Source of the DNA: Glandiceps talaboti
Taxonomy: Eukaryota > Hemichordata > Enteropneusta > Spengelidae
Direction of reading: 5' to 3'
Length of the DNA: 64,000 nt
Assembly: GCF_964340395.1 (NCBI RefSeq)
Contig: NC_135563.1
Coordinates: 20,154,651-20,218,650, forward strand
The notes under the pieces: generated by a model
What the model saw: the letters and a program-made list of their open reading frames with translations, nothing else
What the model was told of the DNA's origin: nothing
Databases searched by the model: none
Translations under genes and position numbers: made by a program
Shown: piece after piece, positions 1-12,169 of the stretch
How the letters are laid out: every line of letters begins with the position of its first letter
Position numbering within the stretch: the first letter of the stretch is position 1

Positions 1-2830
1 AACTGGTAGAGAGACAAGAGATCTAGATAGATAAATGTGTGAGAAATGTTACCGATTCGTCGTTGTTTAATCCATGTATGGTTGATATGCAAAGAGTATG
101 AAATCACGCATTTGTCATAGTGACAGATACCTCAAGGCTTCCTCAGTCAAGCGTTAGATTTTGAGCCTTTTACGTGTATTACTCATTTTATTTCGATTAA
201 TACTGTGAAACGATTCACATACCATGGTAATGGCGTTACTTCCTCTACCTCCGCAATTCATGAAAATATCTTCTATATATCGTCAAAGATGAGTAATATA
301 TCTGTACTTGACATTGTGACGTCCACGATGTACACTATGTGTCGTGAACCTTAGAGCACGCGTACGAGAACCTCATTTGCCATTATTACCCTGCAAGATA
401 TATTTAACTTAAACAATTGGTGCAAATTAAAGGTCAATCCTTGATGTTTGAAATTCTTTTGGCAAATCACCAGTTCGAAGTTTCAAAAACTAATAATTCA
501 GTATCGTGAATATCCCTGAGGATTGTGGTTTAAATGCTGACTTACTGCATTAAATCTGGAAAACGTTCACGCCAACAAACCCCATCGTCTATTAAGAAGA
601 TGTACACTAGTTAGCTTTTAGTCTGTCATATATGAGCAGCACATAGTACCAGCAATAGATTACCGTCTTAAGTTATCAGTTGAGTTTTATGTATCCCATT
701 CTGGAGTAATAAATCTGTGCTAGATAGAAATAGTTAATTGCGAACTGGTGAATACTATTCCCAATGTTACATTACACACATACACGAATGGCTAGTAAAA
801 TTAGATAACTTCTTGATAATCGATATTACGTGACCCAATTCAAAGCACCGTGTGGGATAACTCGAAGAAAGTTAAACATTTGATTTGGACCAAAGTATTA
901 TGGTCAGTTAAGTCCATTATGAACTGTTGCCGGCCCAATAAATCTAACAGTTCAATCTGAAAGGGTTAAAGTTCTGGTAGTAGAGATGTTTCTAAATGGA
1001 ATAGTTTTATAGGAGCTTTATTACATACGTGATATGATCCCAAACTTCAAGAAGAGAGCATCCCTGTTGATTTATACGAATATAACTATTTTGTTATTCA
1101 CGCCATCTCCATCAACCTACGCAATCTCATTAACGCTACCCATGAATGTTTAGGTTAAGTTTTATGATTTTGTTTTTCCTTTTTCCCTACTGTGTAGTTA
1201 TTTGTCGCACATTCGTATTCAAGCTAGGTATAACATGGAACCATTAGGAATAATGAATGTGTAATGACGTCATTTTATTGAAGGTATTCATCAAAGACAA
1301 CATTCTTGGTTCTTGTCGACTTTAAACATTATACAGTCAGAGTGTGGAAAAGTTTATTCCAAAGGTTAAACTTCCGAGAAATCTTTATCAAATTAACTAT
1401 GTAAACAGACTTTCGCATTGCCGCTTTAATAATATGTATAGTGTAAATTGAATACAATCACTCCATGTACTTTTACCTTGTGAGCTAACATTTTTTTAAC
1501 AATATTATAAAGAGCTAGATTTGGTTGGTACTTTGGAATAATTCCCTACATACACTTGTAATCAAAATAGTCTGCTGTATTCATTAAGAATAGCGTATCA
1601 AAGTATGTATTTCTTTAAAGCTGCACTACTCATATTTTGATAGAGACCGGAAAACCGATGGATGGATTAGAAACGTTAACACATATTACTTTTAAAATTT
1701 GCGGAATTTAACATTAACAAAACGACAATAACAAACAATACAGTTGTAAGCTGCCTTTGTTGAATGATATATGGTGAAATGTATAGTTTTCAACAACAAA
1801 CAATAACCCCCAAAACATACATATCACAAACGTTTATTTTAGCTTGTCGGTTTTTACCTATGTTAAATTGAATGGGTATCATTCAAGCTAGTTATAAATA
1901 TAACATAAACACAGTCCTACATCTGGCTATAAAAGTATATTCACGGGCAAATCTTCCATGGTTTTTAAATACTATTATTGTATCAAATAAAACATTCAAT
2001 TATGCTCGATAGACTTCTAGATAAAGTTAATGTATTGTATCTAAGGTTGTAATTAGATTAAGCAAAAACCCGTTTCATATTTTGTCTGCCTAAGCATGTA
2101 AAGGTCCCTATATCCAAGACCCAAATCAAAGTATAGAGAAAAAGTGTAAGATCTCTACCATCTATGAGGAGGCAAACATTGCAAGATCTCTGGAATCTAT
2201 GAGGTGTTATTCAAGTAAAGTTCTTTCTACATATCATGTCATTATTGTGTGGGAAATCGATGGATTTTAATTAAGAAAAAAATATTTTGCAAGTGATGAC
2301 GCACTGTAGCTATCAGAATGCCTATATGTCAAGTGTGAACGCAACAGTTTGACAAATGTCTTTTCGCTATTGCAATTATTCTTTGGGTGATAGGTTTATT
2401 ATTTAGCAGCACACGTTGCTTTCAACACAGCGGGACATTCCAATATAGGGTCGATTTGGTACATGCAGACGGCAAAACAATCCATCTTTTTCATTCTTCA
2501 AATTTACCTTTACGTGTGAATAACATCAGGTATTACCTTCGGCTTTTAGCGTGCAGTGATTATGATAGATGCAAGAAATAAGATTGACAACAATCTAGAA
2601 ATCTAGGTCCGTTGGTGTTAACGAAAATGAGAGTAGAATCTAATTTCTTTAAAGACTATATCTCACTAATGTGCCTAATATTCCTACCTAGCTATACATT
2701 TCACTTGGTATATTGTGTTACTAGTATATGTGTCACAGCATTGCAAACGTAGAAATACTGGTGTAACAGGTGTTACACACTGGTGAAAATTCTATCACCA
2801 AATAAGTCATTGTTTGTCTCTTAATCGATC
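1..2830. other. Non-coding DNA, no gene recognised
   Basis: AT-rich unique sequence. The only reading frame of any size (2387-2581, plus, 64 codons) has no recognisable motif and no convincing splice sites. A perfect CRE-type octamer TGACGTCA lies at 1265-1272. A 22-bp sequence beginning AAGATCTCT is repeated at 2148-2169 and 2183-2204 with three central mismatches, a small local duplication. Nothing else is supportable. Confidence 0.6.
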
Positions 2831-2880
2831 AGTCATGCTCAAGAGACCATCAATATTAGCCATACTGAACTTAGCATTAC

Positions 2881-3050
2881 CTCTCCTTGATTTACGGCAA
2901 CGAAGATGGCCACAATCAAATTTAGGATGCCTTTGGTAAAAGTCGCACTTAGTAGATATATCTTCATTGTCCATATAATAGCCTTAGTGAAGTAAACTTT
3001 CCTCTGCCTATCTGAACGTCTTGAATATTTCATATAACTATATTGAACAA
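2881..3050 (-). CDS. Candidate internal exon, membrane-like, unknown protein
   Basis: The minus-strand frame is open for 114 codons across 2839-3183. Inside it, a good acceptor (pyrimidine-rich run ending TTTTCAG just above 3050) and a good donor (GAG then GTAATG below 2881) define a 170-bp exon that stays open. The peptide starts VVQYSYMKYSRRSDRQRKVY: a basic stretch (RRSDRQRK) leads into a hydrophobic part with GILNLIVAIFVAV, ending VNQGE at a codon boundary. By eye, the spacing of TKAII, YLL and FT weakly recalls the first membrane segment of ABCC-type transporters, but no ATPase motif is present and this is only a guess. No adjoining exon was found, so it could be a chance open frame. Confidence 0.22.
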
Positions 3051-3189
3051 CTGAAAATCCAAATGTATTATCTAAGACAAATGGACTAACTCTGTCTTTG
3101 GCATAGGTTAATGGTGATGTACAATGTTCTGGATAATACACTGAATGATGTATTTGTTTATTTATAAGTTCTGTATTTGCCATGATTTG

Positions 3190-3530
3190 ATATCATTAAA
3201 CATAATTTGGTTGAATCAGTAAAAGATATGACGGGTAAAGAGTAGCAACTTATTAAACACGTAATAAACAATGCGACAAGTTTGGCTTTGATTGCAATTG
3301 AGTATACGGAACATACATTCTGTTCTAATTTGCTTGATGATTCTATTTGGAGTTTTCCATTTCAAGCAAAGAGACAGTTAAAAATGTACCAACATAATGA
3401 AAATTTTGTGAAAATATTGTGTGGCATTGACCAGGGAATTATGGTGGCAAGCAGCGGATGTTTTGATAACAAGGTGTGTGTCCTCCATCATCAAATCGAC
3501 ACGTTGTAATAAGCAGCGATTTGTCGACGC
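3190..3530. other. Open plus-strand frame without recognisable product
   Basis: A 75-codon plus-strand frame at 3282-3509 includes GCFDNKVCVL, vaguely like a WD40 blade end, and a possible donor (AAG then GTGTGT near 3472). One partial blade with no neighbouring blades is not enough to call a gene. No other structure was seen. Confidence 0.2.
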
Positions 3531-3665
3531 ATGACACTCCATAAATCAACGGTTACCACGTCCTGTTACATCGACAATCATTTCCTTGTTGCTATAGAGA
3601 CTGTTATCCTGACTGACTCATTCTCCATCATTTTCACATCACACCTTATTCAACTCATTACCATC

Positions 3666-3678
3666 GTTGCCTGGCAAC
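3666..3678. promoter_or_regulatory. RFX-type X-box
   Basis: The sequence GTTGCCTGGCAAC is a perfect inverted repeat of two 6-bp half-sites with a 1-bp spacer and fits the X-box consensus (GTNRCC, 0-3 bases, RGYAAC) bound by RFX factors. X-boxes often drive ciliary genes in animals. It sits in a less AT-rich stretch (about 3530-4056) ending at a strong GTAAGT donor, so it could belong to a promoter or 5' untranslated exon. A 12-base fit can arise by chance in 64 kb, so function is inference. Confidence 0.35.
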
Positions 3679-3699
3679 AACATCATTAACAATCCACAA

Positions 3700-4056
3700 C
3701 TTAACTTCTCTGAACAACTTCAATCAATGCCATTGTCAAAGCACCGTTCGTGAGCTGAACAAAGTCAGATTCCTCCCCGCGCCACCTTATATGGTTTACA
3801 AGTTTCCAGTGATCTGTTCCAATAGATTCTGAAGTAGGCGATCCCAGAGTGCAATTCTTTGCCTCAAGGCATATTAAACATCCATGTCTTGAAATGAGTG
3901 ACCAGATGAGGATTGTGTTGGATTTCGAAAGTGTAACGCGGCATCAACAATTGTAAATGTGGAAGAGATTACTCTGCTATAACATCATCGCTAACTCTCC
4001 ATGGCGCTGTGTTTCAAATCAAGATTTACTGCCTTTGAGCAATAAGCCGAGAGAAA
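3700..4056 (+). other. Possible 5' untranslated first exon
   Basis: Sequence downstream of the X-box ends at a consensus donor (GAGAAA then GTAAGT at 4057-4062). No reading frame spans it, so if transcribed it would be untranslated leader. The support is only the donor, the local composition and the X-box; the 5' boundary is arbitrary. RNA evidence would decide. Confidence 0.12.
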
Positions 4057-4062
4057 GTAAGT

Positions 4063-5700
4063 ACCTTAATATTAAAAAATAGAGAACATCGCTTCAACCT
4101 TAGAATTAGTGCTTATAGTATAATGTCACGCATGAAAGTTTGAAACGTTCAATATAACAAACCTTAGATTTGTGTTTTGTTTCGTGCTAAGTGTTAATGC
4201 TAGTCTCCTAAGTCGAGAGAAAAAATTTATCACACGTCAACCAATGTTATTAAGAAACCCCCTTGCTGTCAGGGAGTGTGAGTAAATCTCTCTGAAGAGT
4301 GCGAAAGTGTAATCTTTCCGTAATAAATTTGTTTAGAGTTTACTGGAGAGTATAGATTACCAACTGTGTTATTTCCCATGGGTATTAACCCCTGTATCAA
4401 GCTTGGCTGCCTTTTTTGTGTAGCTGCAGGGATTTCCAAGAGGTCGTTTTGGAATTAGATAATTTTATTGCTTTGATTTCAAATTAAATGTCAATTGCAA
4501 ATGTTATCACCTGTGACATGTATACGAGCAATATGCTCTATTTCAACACCTTAACAATGGCTATGTTACAGTGATAGTTACATACCCACAAATGTCGATA
4601 TTTACCTAGGTAACAGGGATGTTTTCATAGTAGCGTTGGTAATGTTATGGTGACAGCAATGATATCACGTTCTTATCGTGAAAAACACGTGGAAAAAAGA
4701 TGAAAATGGAAGAAACAGTGAAATGGTCTTCTAACACGTCCAAATTGTAATAATAAGTTAGATATTGCACAGTATTGCTGAGCTTTTGCGTCAATAGGCT
4801 ACAAATATCAATACTGACATAAAGTCAGATTTCTAATTATCGCACTACTTGCGCTCAAATAAAAACTGTTGAATTCAAACTTACTACTGCTTTGGAGCAT
4901 TCCATTAAAATAACTACTATGACACAATCCTTACACTCTTGCTGCGTAGGGCTACAGATTGATAGCAGACGCTCTCAGTATTGAAACACTTCACTCATAG
5001 TAAGCTTAGGTTGGTCAAATTGAAAATGTAAGTATTGTGTATTCATTTTCTCAATTCATAATACTTATTTTATGACGCATTCTGTATTACAGAAAAATGT
5101 CAAATACCAACCAGTCTAACTGTCCTTAACTCCAAAACTCTACGATGTTTCTATGACGACGAAATGTGTTTCTTTTATTTTACACGAACAGTATAAAATC
5201 TGCCATTAATCTACACTGGTTATTGCAAACCACAAAGCAATGCCTTTTTCACTTTGCCATTTTACACACTGTGTGGTCGTCCACCAATGTTTTAACATTT
5301 ACGACTGCCTTTACTAAAACCTTCAAGTGTACAATCACACTCACAGTAATCTTAGATGAATTACGAGTTTCGATTACATAGATTTGAGAGTTTTCATTTT
5401 TGATATGACAGACTAACAATTTATTGGAAACTTACTCTTGCAATTGAACAGTAAATTTAAAATGAAATACAATCTTGTACAATTGTTGACACGTATATTT
5501 CAATCAGTAGGCAATAAACCAAGTAGCAGTAGTAAAATATTTTAATAAACAGATAAATTTACGACAGTTTTATCTAAATACAGTATTCAGTGTTTTTTTA
5601 CAACATCTGTATTCAATATCAAAATTTCTTTTAAAAAGAAAACATAGCATTTCGTATCTCGAATAATTTATAATGCTCCCCTTCTACACTTCCTCCTATT
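4063..5700. other. Non-coding DNA
   Basis: Unique AT-rich sequence. One 71-codon frame at 5166-5381 (plus) lacks motifs or splice signals. No repeats or RNA genes seen. Confidence 0.5.
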
Positions 5701-5702
5701 AT

Positions 5703-5951
<249 letters not shown>

Positions 5952-7515
5952 CGTTCATCCACGATCCCTTCCCCTATTAATAAAGAAAGGAAAGTGAACA
6001 GTAAAAAACATAATTGTCGCATATGCATGTGTCGACCAATTTAAGACAGTAAACTAAGATCTGATTTTATTACAGACGGACATAGACACGGGTCCTAATT
6101 ACAAGTCTCATTACCCATCTTATCTATGCAGAGAACGGAAAAAATAGCCCACGTAAAGACTAAATCTCCCACAACCCAAAAAGTCGGCACGTAGTGTAGA
6201 GTAGCACCAATCCAATTACCGTTACTACAGCGGATTACCGGGATTAGGTCGTACGGTAAATTGATATTAAAAATAGCGAGTCTGTCAGAACACTATGTTG
6301 AGTAAACTTGAATGGATTCGTCAAAATCTCAATGTTTAACGTTTATGTCATAAAGATTCTAGCAGCCAATAAATGAAGCAAGGAGAAGAGATGTCAACCT
6401 CTCTTCGTAATTTGGGTAATTAAATTAGTAAGCTTTCATCTAAACTAAGTTGACGGTCAACGGAATACAAAATCAAAGTGTTCCGCAGATTCATTCGAAC
6501 GAACACGGAATTCAAGATGTTTCCTTTATCAGACAACTTAGTTGCTAAAGGCAATGAATGGCGAATTGGTTTTGGAATAATTAATTAATTGTCTCCGTAT
6601 ATCTTGATAAAACTCGTGAAAAAAACACAAGTGCGCTTGCTTGAATGATGTGAGCCAATGACACACTTCATGCAAAGACAAAATTAGATAAAAACAGCAA
6701 TACAACTTAATATACAAAAACAACAACGGTGGTCTCGGATGTTGGTTCCTCAAGGCTTTATCAATTTGTTTATAGTTATTTAACATAGTAATAGTCATAG
6801 GTGTGGTGTTCTATCAGTAAATATTGAGTGATGGGATCCGGGCTCCTTTAGTGTTTATGCTTTGATACTGACACTAATTATTACACTGTATGCCTTTGCA
6901 AAAACCTTCTATCGATCTCATTCCTGCTTACTACAAGTAAGCAAGCACATAGAGGTTTTTTCGAGGGTTTACATGTTACTGAGAGTATACATGGGGCTTG
7001 TCCATCCAGTACATCGTAAGTCGTATACTGTTATTTCTATTGAGCACTCTAAGTATCTTTCAGGATTAACTATTGTAACAATGTATATTTAAAAAAAAAA
7101 TAATTTTAACAATCAGAATGATTTCCTTTTTACCTCCCGTAAGGGGAGGTAATGTAATGCCTTTGTCTGTCTTTGGTACAAAACATGTGCATATATATTG
7201 ATGCATTTGAATAAATAATGAGTTTTGACCATTGAGCAATATCTTATGACAATTAAGGCTTGGGGTTACGTAACTTAGTATATAGATTAATGATAAGTGA
7301 TTACGTATGATTGACTGTTTCAGTAAACATACTGTGCGTTAAGAGTGAGAAATTTTCACATTACCCATTGTCACTTCGTATTCGGCTACAAAGTTGACTT
7401 TTATGCGTGTTGAAAGTTATACATACATTTTGCTGTTCAATTTTTGCATTCAATTTACTGTTTGAATCTTACAGACAACGCAAAACAGACAATGTACAAC
7501 GTCTATCCAAATGAA
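5952..7515. other. Non-coding DNA with a small GGGAGGTAA hairpin
   Basis: Unique sequence. At 7130-7152 TTACCTCCC and GGGAGGTAA form a perfect 9-bp hairpin with a 5-nt loop. GGGAGGTAA-type words also occur near 38335 and 46394; in my experience such words are common in mollusc repeats. Frames at 6538-6798 (minus) and 6862-7092 (plus) have no recognisable features. Confidence 0.4.
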
Positions 7516-7608
7516 AGGGCCTGGGCAAGAATAGCTTTCAGCTAACCAGGTTATCTGTATGAATTTTAACCCTCTTTTAAATAAGGTTTAAATAAATAAA
7601 TAAATAAG
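7516..7608 (+). mobile_element. 3' tail of a non-LTR retrotransposon
   Basis: The segment has the layout of a LINE 3' end: a GC-richer stem region (GGGCCTGGG ... CTAACCAGG), then AACCCTC and AAGGTTT flanking an AT spacer so that AACC/GGTT can pair, then a terminal AAAT short repeat (about 7590-7606). This resembles tails of L2/CR1-group elements in invertebrates. No reverse transcriptase frame lies upstream, so the copy would be strongly 5'-truncated, as usual for target-primed insertion. The family assignment comes from recall of tail architecture, not a search. Confidence 0.45.
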
Positions 7609-8912
7609 ACTAAATAAAAAACTTAAATTAACATAACGGGATTTCATGTAATTCACGTGTGTTTGTGTGCGCATGCCTGCACACGTGTGTATATGGTACA
7701 CTTGTGTAAACAATATTCGTGTTTTCCGGGTTTAAAAAAAAAAAATCCAAATGTGAACTAAACAAATGTTTATAATCCTTGTCTTTATCTATCCAAACAA
7801 AATGGGTTCAAAAGCGACGTGTCTTGAATCACTGTAATGTATCTTGTGTAACACCCCCGGGCTGACTTTATTTCAGGTTCTAATCAATCAAATGTACATA
7901 TGATAGTTAAGACCGTATGAGGGCTACAGCTTTGTATTGTCGTCTCCTAAACCTTTCTCGACTTTCGCAGTTACAGGATCTGTGCCTCCAGGATCGTGGT
8001 CAAATCGAATTTGATAATGACAACAGTAACTCAATCTATAAACAGGGTCTGGTAACGTCGGATTTGATTTGGATTGGATGAGGAGTCGATTTGACATGTC
8101 GTTTTATCTATGCCAGTCATTTATATCTCCTGAGTTGTGCAAGACTTTGGGGTCTGATCGAAAAGTAAGGCTTCATATTTCTTGATATTACGATTTTTAG
8201 AAGCAGATATCGCTATATAGGTCAAAAGCCGTCAGTATTTTGTTATCACTGCAGGGAAACCGTGTACACAGGTCTCTATCCGTAATGCCACGGTGAATCA
8301 TAGCGATAACACAAAGTGTCTTTATTGTAAAACATCACATTACCTTTAGTCAAAAGGGAATGTAATTGACAAAGCATTTATATTTCTACCATTTAAGTTA
8401 TCCAGCATTATGAATATATTTGCTAGTATCATGTTGCATCAGTTACTAAGTAATACGATTATGAAATACATCTATTGATTATTGTTAGTCACATTTTATC
8501 ATAAAAGTAATTGATATGGTTCATGGAATGCATTGACAAGGTGAATACATTTGATAGAGTCCTTTCAAAACGTCACCATTATTCTCCGTGTTGGTTATTT
8601 TTCCCTATAAAAACCGTTACAAGAAAAAATTGGATGACCTTTGTTGAACTTTCTATAAACATACGAGGAGAAAACTGAATTTTGTGAACATTACACGTGT
8701 TTAATAATATGCCGTGTATCGTGACCGAATGCAAAAAAAAGTTAGCCTATGATGTAACAATTTATATTATAAAACTGGTTGAATTGTCAGAAATACGAAC
8801 GGCTACTGCCAGATTAAAGCATTGTAAACGCACTTTGAATGTGAGTTTGTGTATTGTGTATGTGTATGTGTATACGTGTGCAAACATACGTACGTTTATG
8901 TTTATGTCCGAG
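7609..8912. other. Non-coding DNA
   Basis: Unique sequence with a short alternating purine-pyrimidine patch around 7655-7700 (CACGTGTG repeated). No gene recognised; the 72-codon plus frame at 8697-8915 shows no family features. Confidence 0.5.
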
Positions 8913-9376
8913 TAATAGAGAGGTTTAGATACACGTTCGAACGCGTACGCCTACGGGAGCATGATAGTGTAGGCGTACAAGTAATGACGCGTACAAAATT
9001 GTGTTTAGTTATGCGTTCTAAACACAAACGTGAAAAACAGTGGAAAGTGAACGCGCGCGTTGACATCTTTTTTCCAGAAGGCCAGACACGTCTTTGTTTT
9101 CTAAATTTGTCCGTAGTTTTGCCATTTTTTCTGCAACTACCCAAACCAAAAACCAAACAATTAGTTTAACGTTACGCTTCCGAACTTTGATATAAAATAT
9201 ACGCCTTTTAATCGAAGAAAATGACAAAAACTCAACACGTATTTACAGATACGTGTAGACCGCCATTTTGACGTAGCGTCGTTTGATACAGAACGCCTGA
9301 GTTGCTTCGAATCACGTGACTATGACGCTACACGTATAGAACACACGTACATACGCGCATCTAAACCTCTCTATTA
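8913..9376. mobile_element. 464-bp non-autonomous TIR element (MITE-like)
   Basis: The two ends are perfect inverted repeats of 18 bp (TAATAGAGAGGTTTAGAT at 8913-8930 and its complement at 9359-9376), followed by weaker similarity (ACACGT against GCGCGT). Inside are palindromes: GTACGCCTAC (8945-8954) with its complement at 8969-8978, ACACGTAT (9235-9242) with 9249-9256, and GTAGCGTC (9273-9280) with 9324-9331. The element is clearly richer in CpG than its surroundings. The outermost TA on each side could be a TA target duplication, as in Tc1/mariner-type insertions. Open frames inside (69 to 106 codons on both strands) show no transposase motifs, so it is probably mobilised in trans. Superfamily is uncertain. 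Confidence 0.65.
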
Positions 9377-9543
9377 TGCCTGATATGGACCGCGGTTTCA
9401 ATTATTCAAATGAAGCAAGCTGAGTCAATGTTACAGTTAGCAAAATGACGCCTACAAATATTGACATTTTATCTACTAAATATGTGAATAATTTTGTGTT
9501 AGATATATTACTATTTCTCATATATTCAAACTACCATGCACAT

Positions 9544-9920
9544 TAAGCCTAATAAATTTTTTTCTGTTGTTCGGGTTACACTCAATTTTAGAATAGGTGC
9601 GGTATGTAGATTTTTTATTTTATTTTATTATATTTCTTTTTCATGTGTGAGTGCTTAGTTCAGGTTTTTCATTGTTTTCAAAAAGGTCTCTGTGTTATTT
9701 ATTTCTTCCAATGAGATGTACAACCTCATTGCAGATTGGAAGAAAGTTTTTTTATTGTCTTTTTAAGTTGGTCAGTTTCCGTATCCACAATTTTCGTGAG
9801 ACTTAACAATTTTTGCGATTTAATTTTTTTTCTCGAAAACGTAAAAAAGGTTTAGGGTCGGCAGTGAAAACTAGGTGGGGTCGAGTAACCGGAACCAAAT
9901 ACTTATTTTGTATGCCTTAT
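9544..9920 (+). mobile_element. Dispersed ~380-bp repeat, copy A
   Basis: This segment is clearly related to 12170-12576 (opposite orientation) and 62834-63190. Shared landmarks in order are an AAGCCTAATAAA-like start, ACACTCAATTTTAGAATAGG, TTAGTTCAGG, a GGTCTCTGTG block, a GATTGGAAGAA block, CAATTTTTGCGATTT, then GGCAGTGAAAACTAGGTGGG, GTAACCGGAACCAAA and a terminal GCCTTAT. The ends are short imperfect inverted repeats around AGGCCTAA. No conserved protein is evident, so a MITE-like non-autonomous element is the best reading. This copy has suffered small insertions relative to the others. Confidence 0.75.
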
Positions 9921-10204
9921 TGGAAAAAGCAACTCTCTTATAACGAGACTTTCTACAAATGTCTCAAATTATGACGGATTTCTCCTATCGTGTAAAGTCA
10001 CGTACCAGAAGATAATTATGCTACGGCTATGGACAACCTTAGAAACTTAATATGTAAACGTGGCTACAGTGTAGTCATTCCACTAACCTTATTAACTGGC
10101 GCCCCCTATAGAAATTTCTTTGGGCGTTCAAGAATCTGAAATACAAAAGTTGGATTTCGGTTTTGTATATATATAGTAACTATGGAGTGGCAAGCTATGT
10201 ACAT
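9921..10204. other. Non-coding DNA between repeats
   Basis: Unique sequence; no gene or repeat recognised. Confidence 0.5.
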
Positions 10205-10545
10205 GTATGTCACATTTATTACAGTAACTTTAAATGTCTATGTCACATTTATTACAGTAACTGTACTGTAAAGATCTGTATTTCATATTTATTACAGTAA
10301 CTACTGTAATATCTGTATTTCATATTTTACTGTTGACTGCAAAGGTCTGAATGACATGTATGGTACAATAACAGCTGACTGCAAATATCTATGTCATAAT
10401 ATGAAACAGTAACAGCTGACTGAAAAAAATCACAATACAATAACAGTGGACTGTAAATATCTGTAAGTCATAATGCAGTAACAACGACTGAAAAGATTTG
10501 TGTGTCATAATACGTAACAGTGACTGTAAAGACTTGTATGTCATA
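10205..10545. repeat. Degenerate ~40-bp tandem repeat
   Basis: About eight diverged units share the order TATGTCATATTTA, ACAGTAAC, GACTGTAAA, then a TCTGTAT-like joint. Two early units share TATGTCACATTTATTACAGT exactly; later ones are looser and vary in length. This is an old minisatellite with no coding content. Confidence 0.7.
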
Positions 10546-12169
10546 TATAGGTAAAGTACATAGATAGGAATGAACTATAATAGTAGCCTATAGTACCTAT
10601 TAAATAGTTTTTCTATATTACAGCTTTTCTGCATCACTAAATGTACTAGCGTCACTTCTCTTAATGAAGTCAAATCTTAGGCTGTTACCAGATATAACCA
10701 ATTCACCCTGCAGTCATTAATTAAATATAAAGATATGAATGCCCCGGAATGGAGGTATGGTCAGAAATGTTATTTAACCACAAAGTCGATTTATCAAGTA
10801 ATCACAGGTCACGTTTTCATACTATTACATTATTAATTCACAGCAGTGTGGGGTTAGGATGGGTTCTGTAAGGTTTATGTTCACTTTTGTCGTGCCGACT
10901 ATCTAAGGTGCTTCAGAACATAAAGTTCGAGTTGGTCTTTTAAGAACTGTATACATAAAATCTGTATCCACTGCCAATAGTTTAAAAATCAGCCTCAGAT
11001 TAGGTCTGAATAACAGAGCTATAGAAAAAGTTGAGCCAGAAAGAATGATCCCATGAATAACACAAATTCGATGACCCCTTTTGAACTACATGACCAAAGT
11101 CCCACAACGTTCATATTCGTAAGGACAACTCGATTTATTTAGTTCTCCGTGGCTGCACGTATTGTAATGTCACGTATTGGATGATAAATTAAATGTCCGG
11201 ATTTAAGTCCACTTACACTTTTTAATTAAGTGAACACTCTCGACGCAACTGTAATCCATGTCACTTTCTCGAAATTAAAACTCGATCTCACATTGACCCT
11301 TGTCAGTATATACGTGTCCTAGTTTCACATATTCCTATGCGATCTCTTCAGAACTTATTGATTGTATGTAGGTTAGTAGAGCCTATGACACATCCCAAGT
11401 TAATCGTGCCAATTACAAATAAAACGTCTGTTGGAAAGTGAGATGATCTCGTTAAGAACCGAGCTGCTATTTTGTTGGTGTAAGCATGTTTTCATATTGT
11501 TATCAAGAAATGCACATAATACACAGAGATATTTAGCTAAATTTCTTGAGAAGTATTTCATAAGATTTTATGATGTTCCGGCAAATACAGCATGAGCGGA
11601 TGATAATGAAATTAATATAGTACCTATAGTCTACGATGTAGGAACATTTTTTGACAGTATGAAGAAATTATATTGGTGATTTTGAGTCTTCTTATGTGTT
11701 TGATAACGACAAGCAAACACGAAGCATTCTGACGAAATTATTAGTAACGAGAGGAACAGAGTAATGGACACGAATAAAAGACCTGAGTGAGTGTGTATAG
11801 AGAGAGCAAGAGCATAACGCCTAAAGTGCGCCGAAGCCAAAAAGGACAGTCAAGACATGTACAATGGTAGTGAATAAAGGTGGAAGCACTTGATTAAAGC
11901 ATAGACCCTATGATTAAAGCTATTACATTTTCCCGTTTTCTTGGCGACAACGCATCAAAAATGATCGCTTTGATAAATCAAATACTGGTTTGTATTGTGT
12001 CACGTGACATACAAAAATGTAGGTCATTCAACGAGATCTTAGTTTCGTTTGATAGAAATGAAACACAGAGTAAGTTCACTATCTACACAAAGCACCTATA
12101 TTTTTTGTAGAACTCAAGAGATCGGTGGTATATAGAAAACTTGATTCATTCTTTTATGAATGAAACAAC
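10546..12169. other. Non-coding DNA
   Basis: Unique AT-rich sequence. Frames at 11631-11840 (minus) and 11910-12110 (plus) show no recognisable domains or splice support. Confidence 0.5.
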
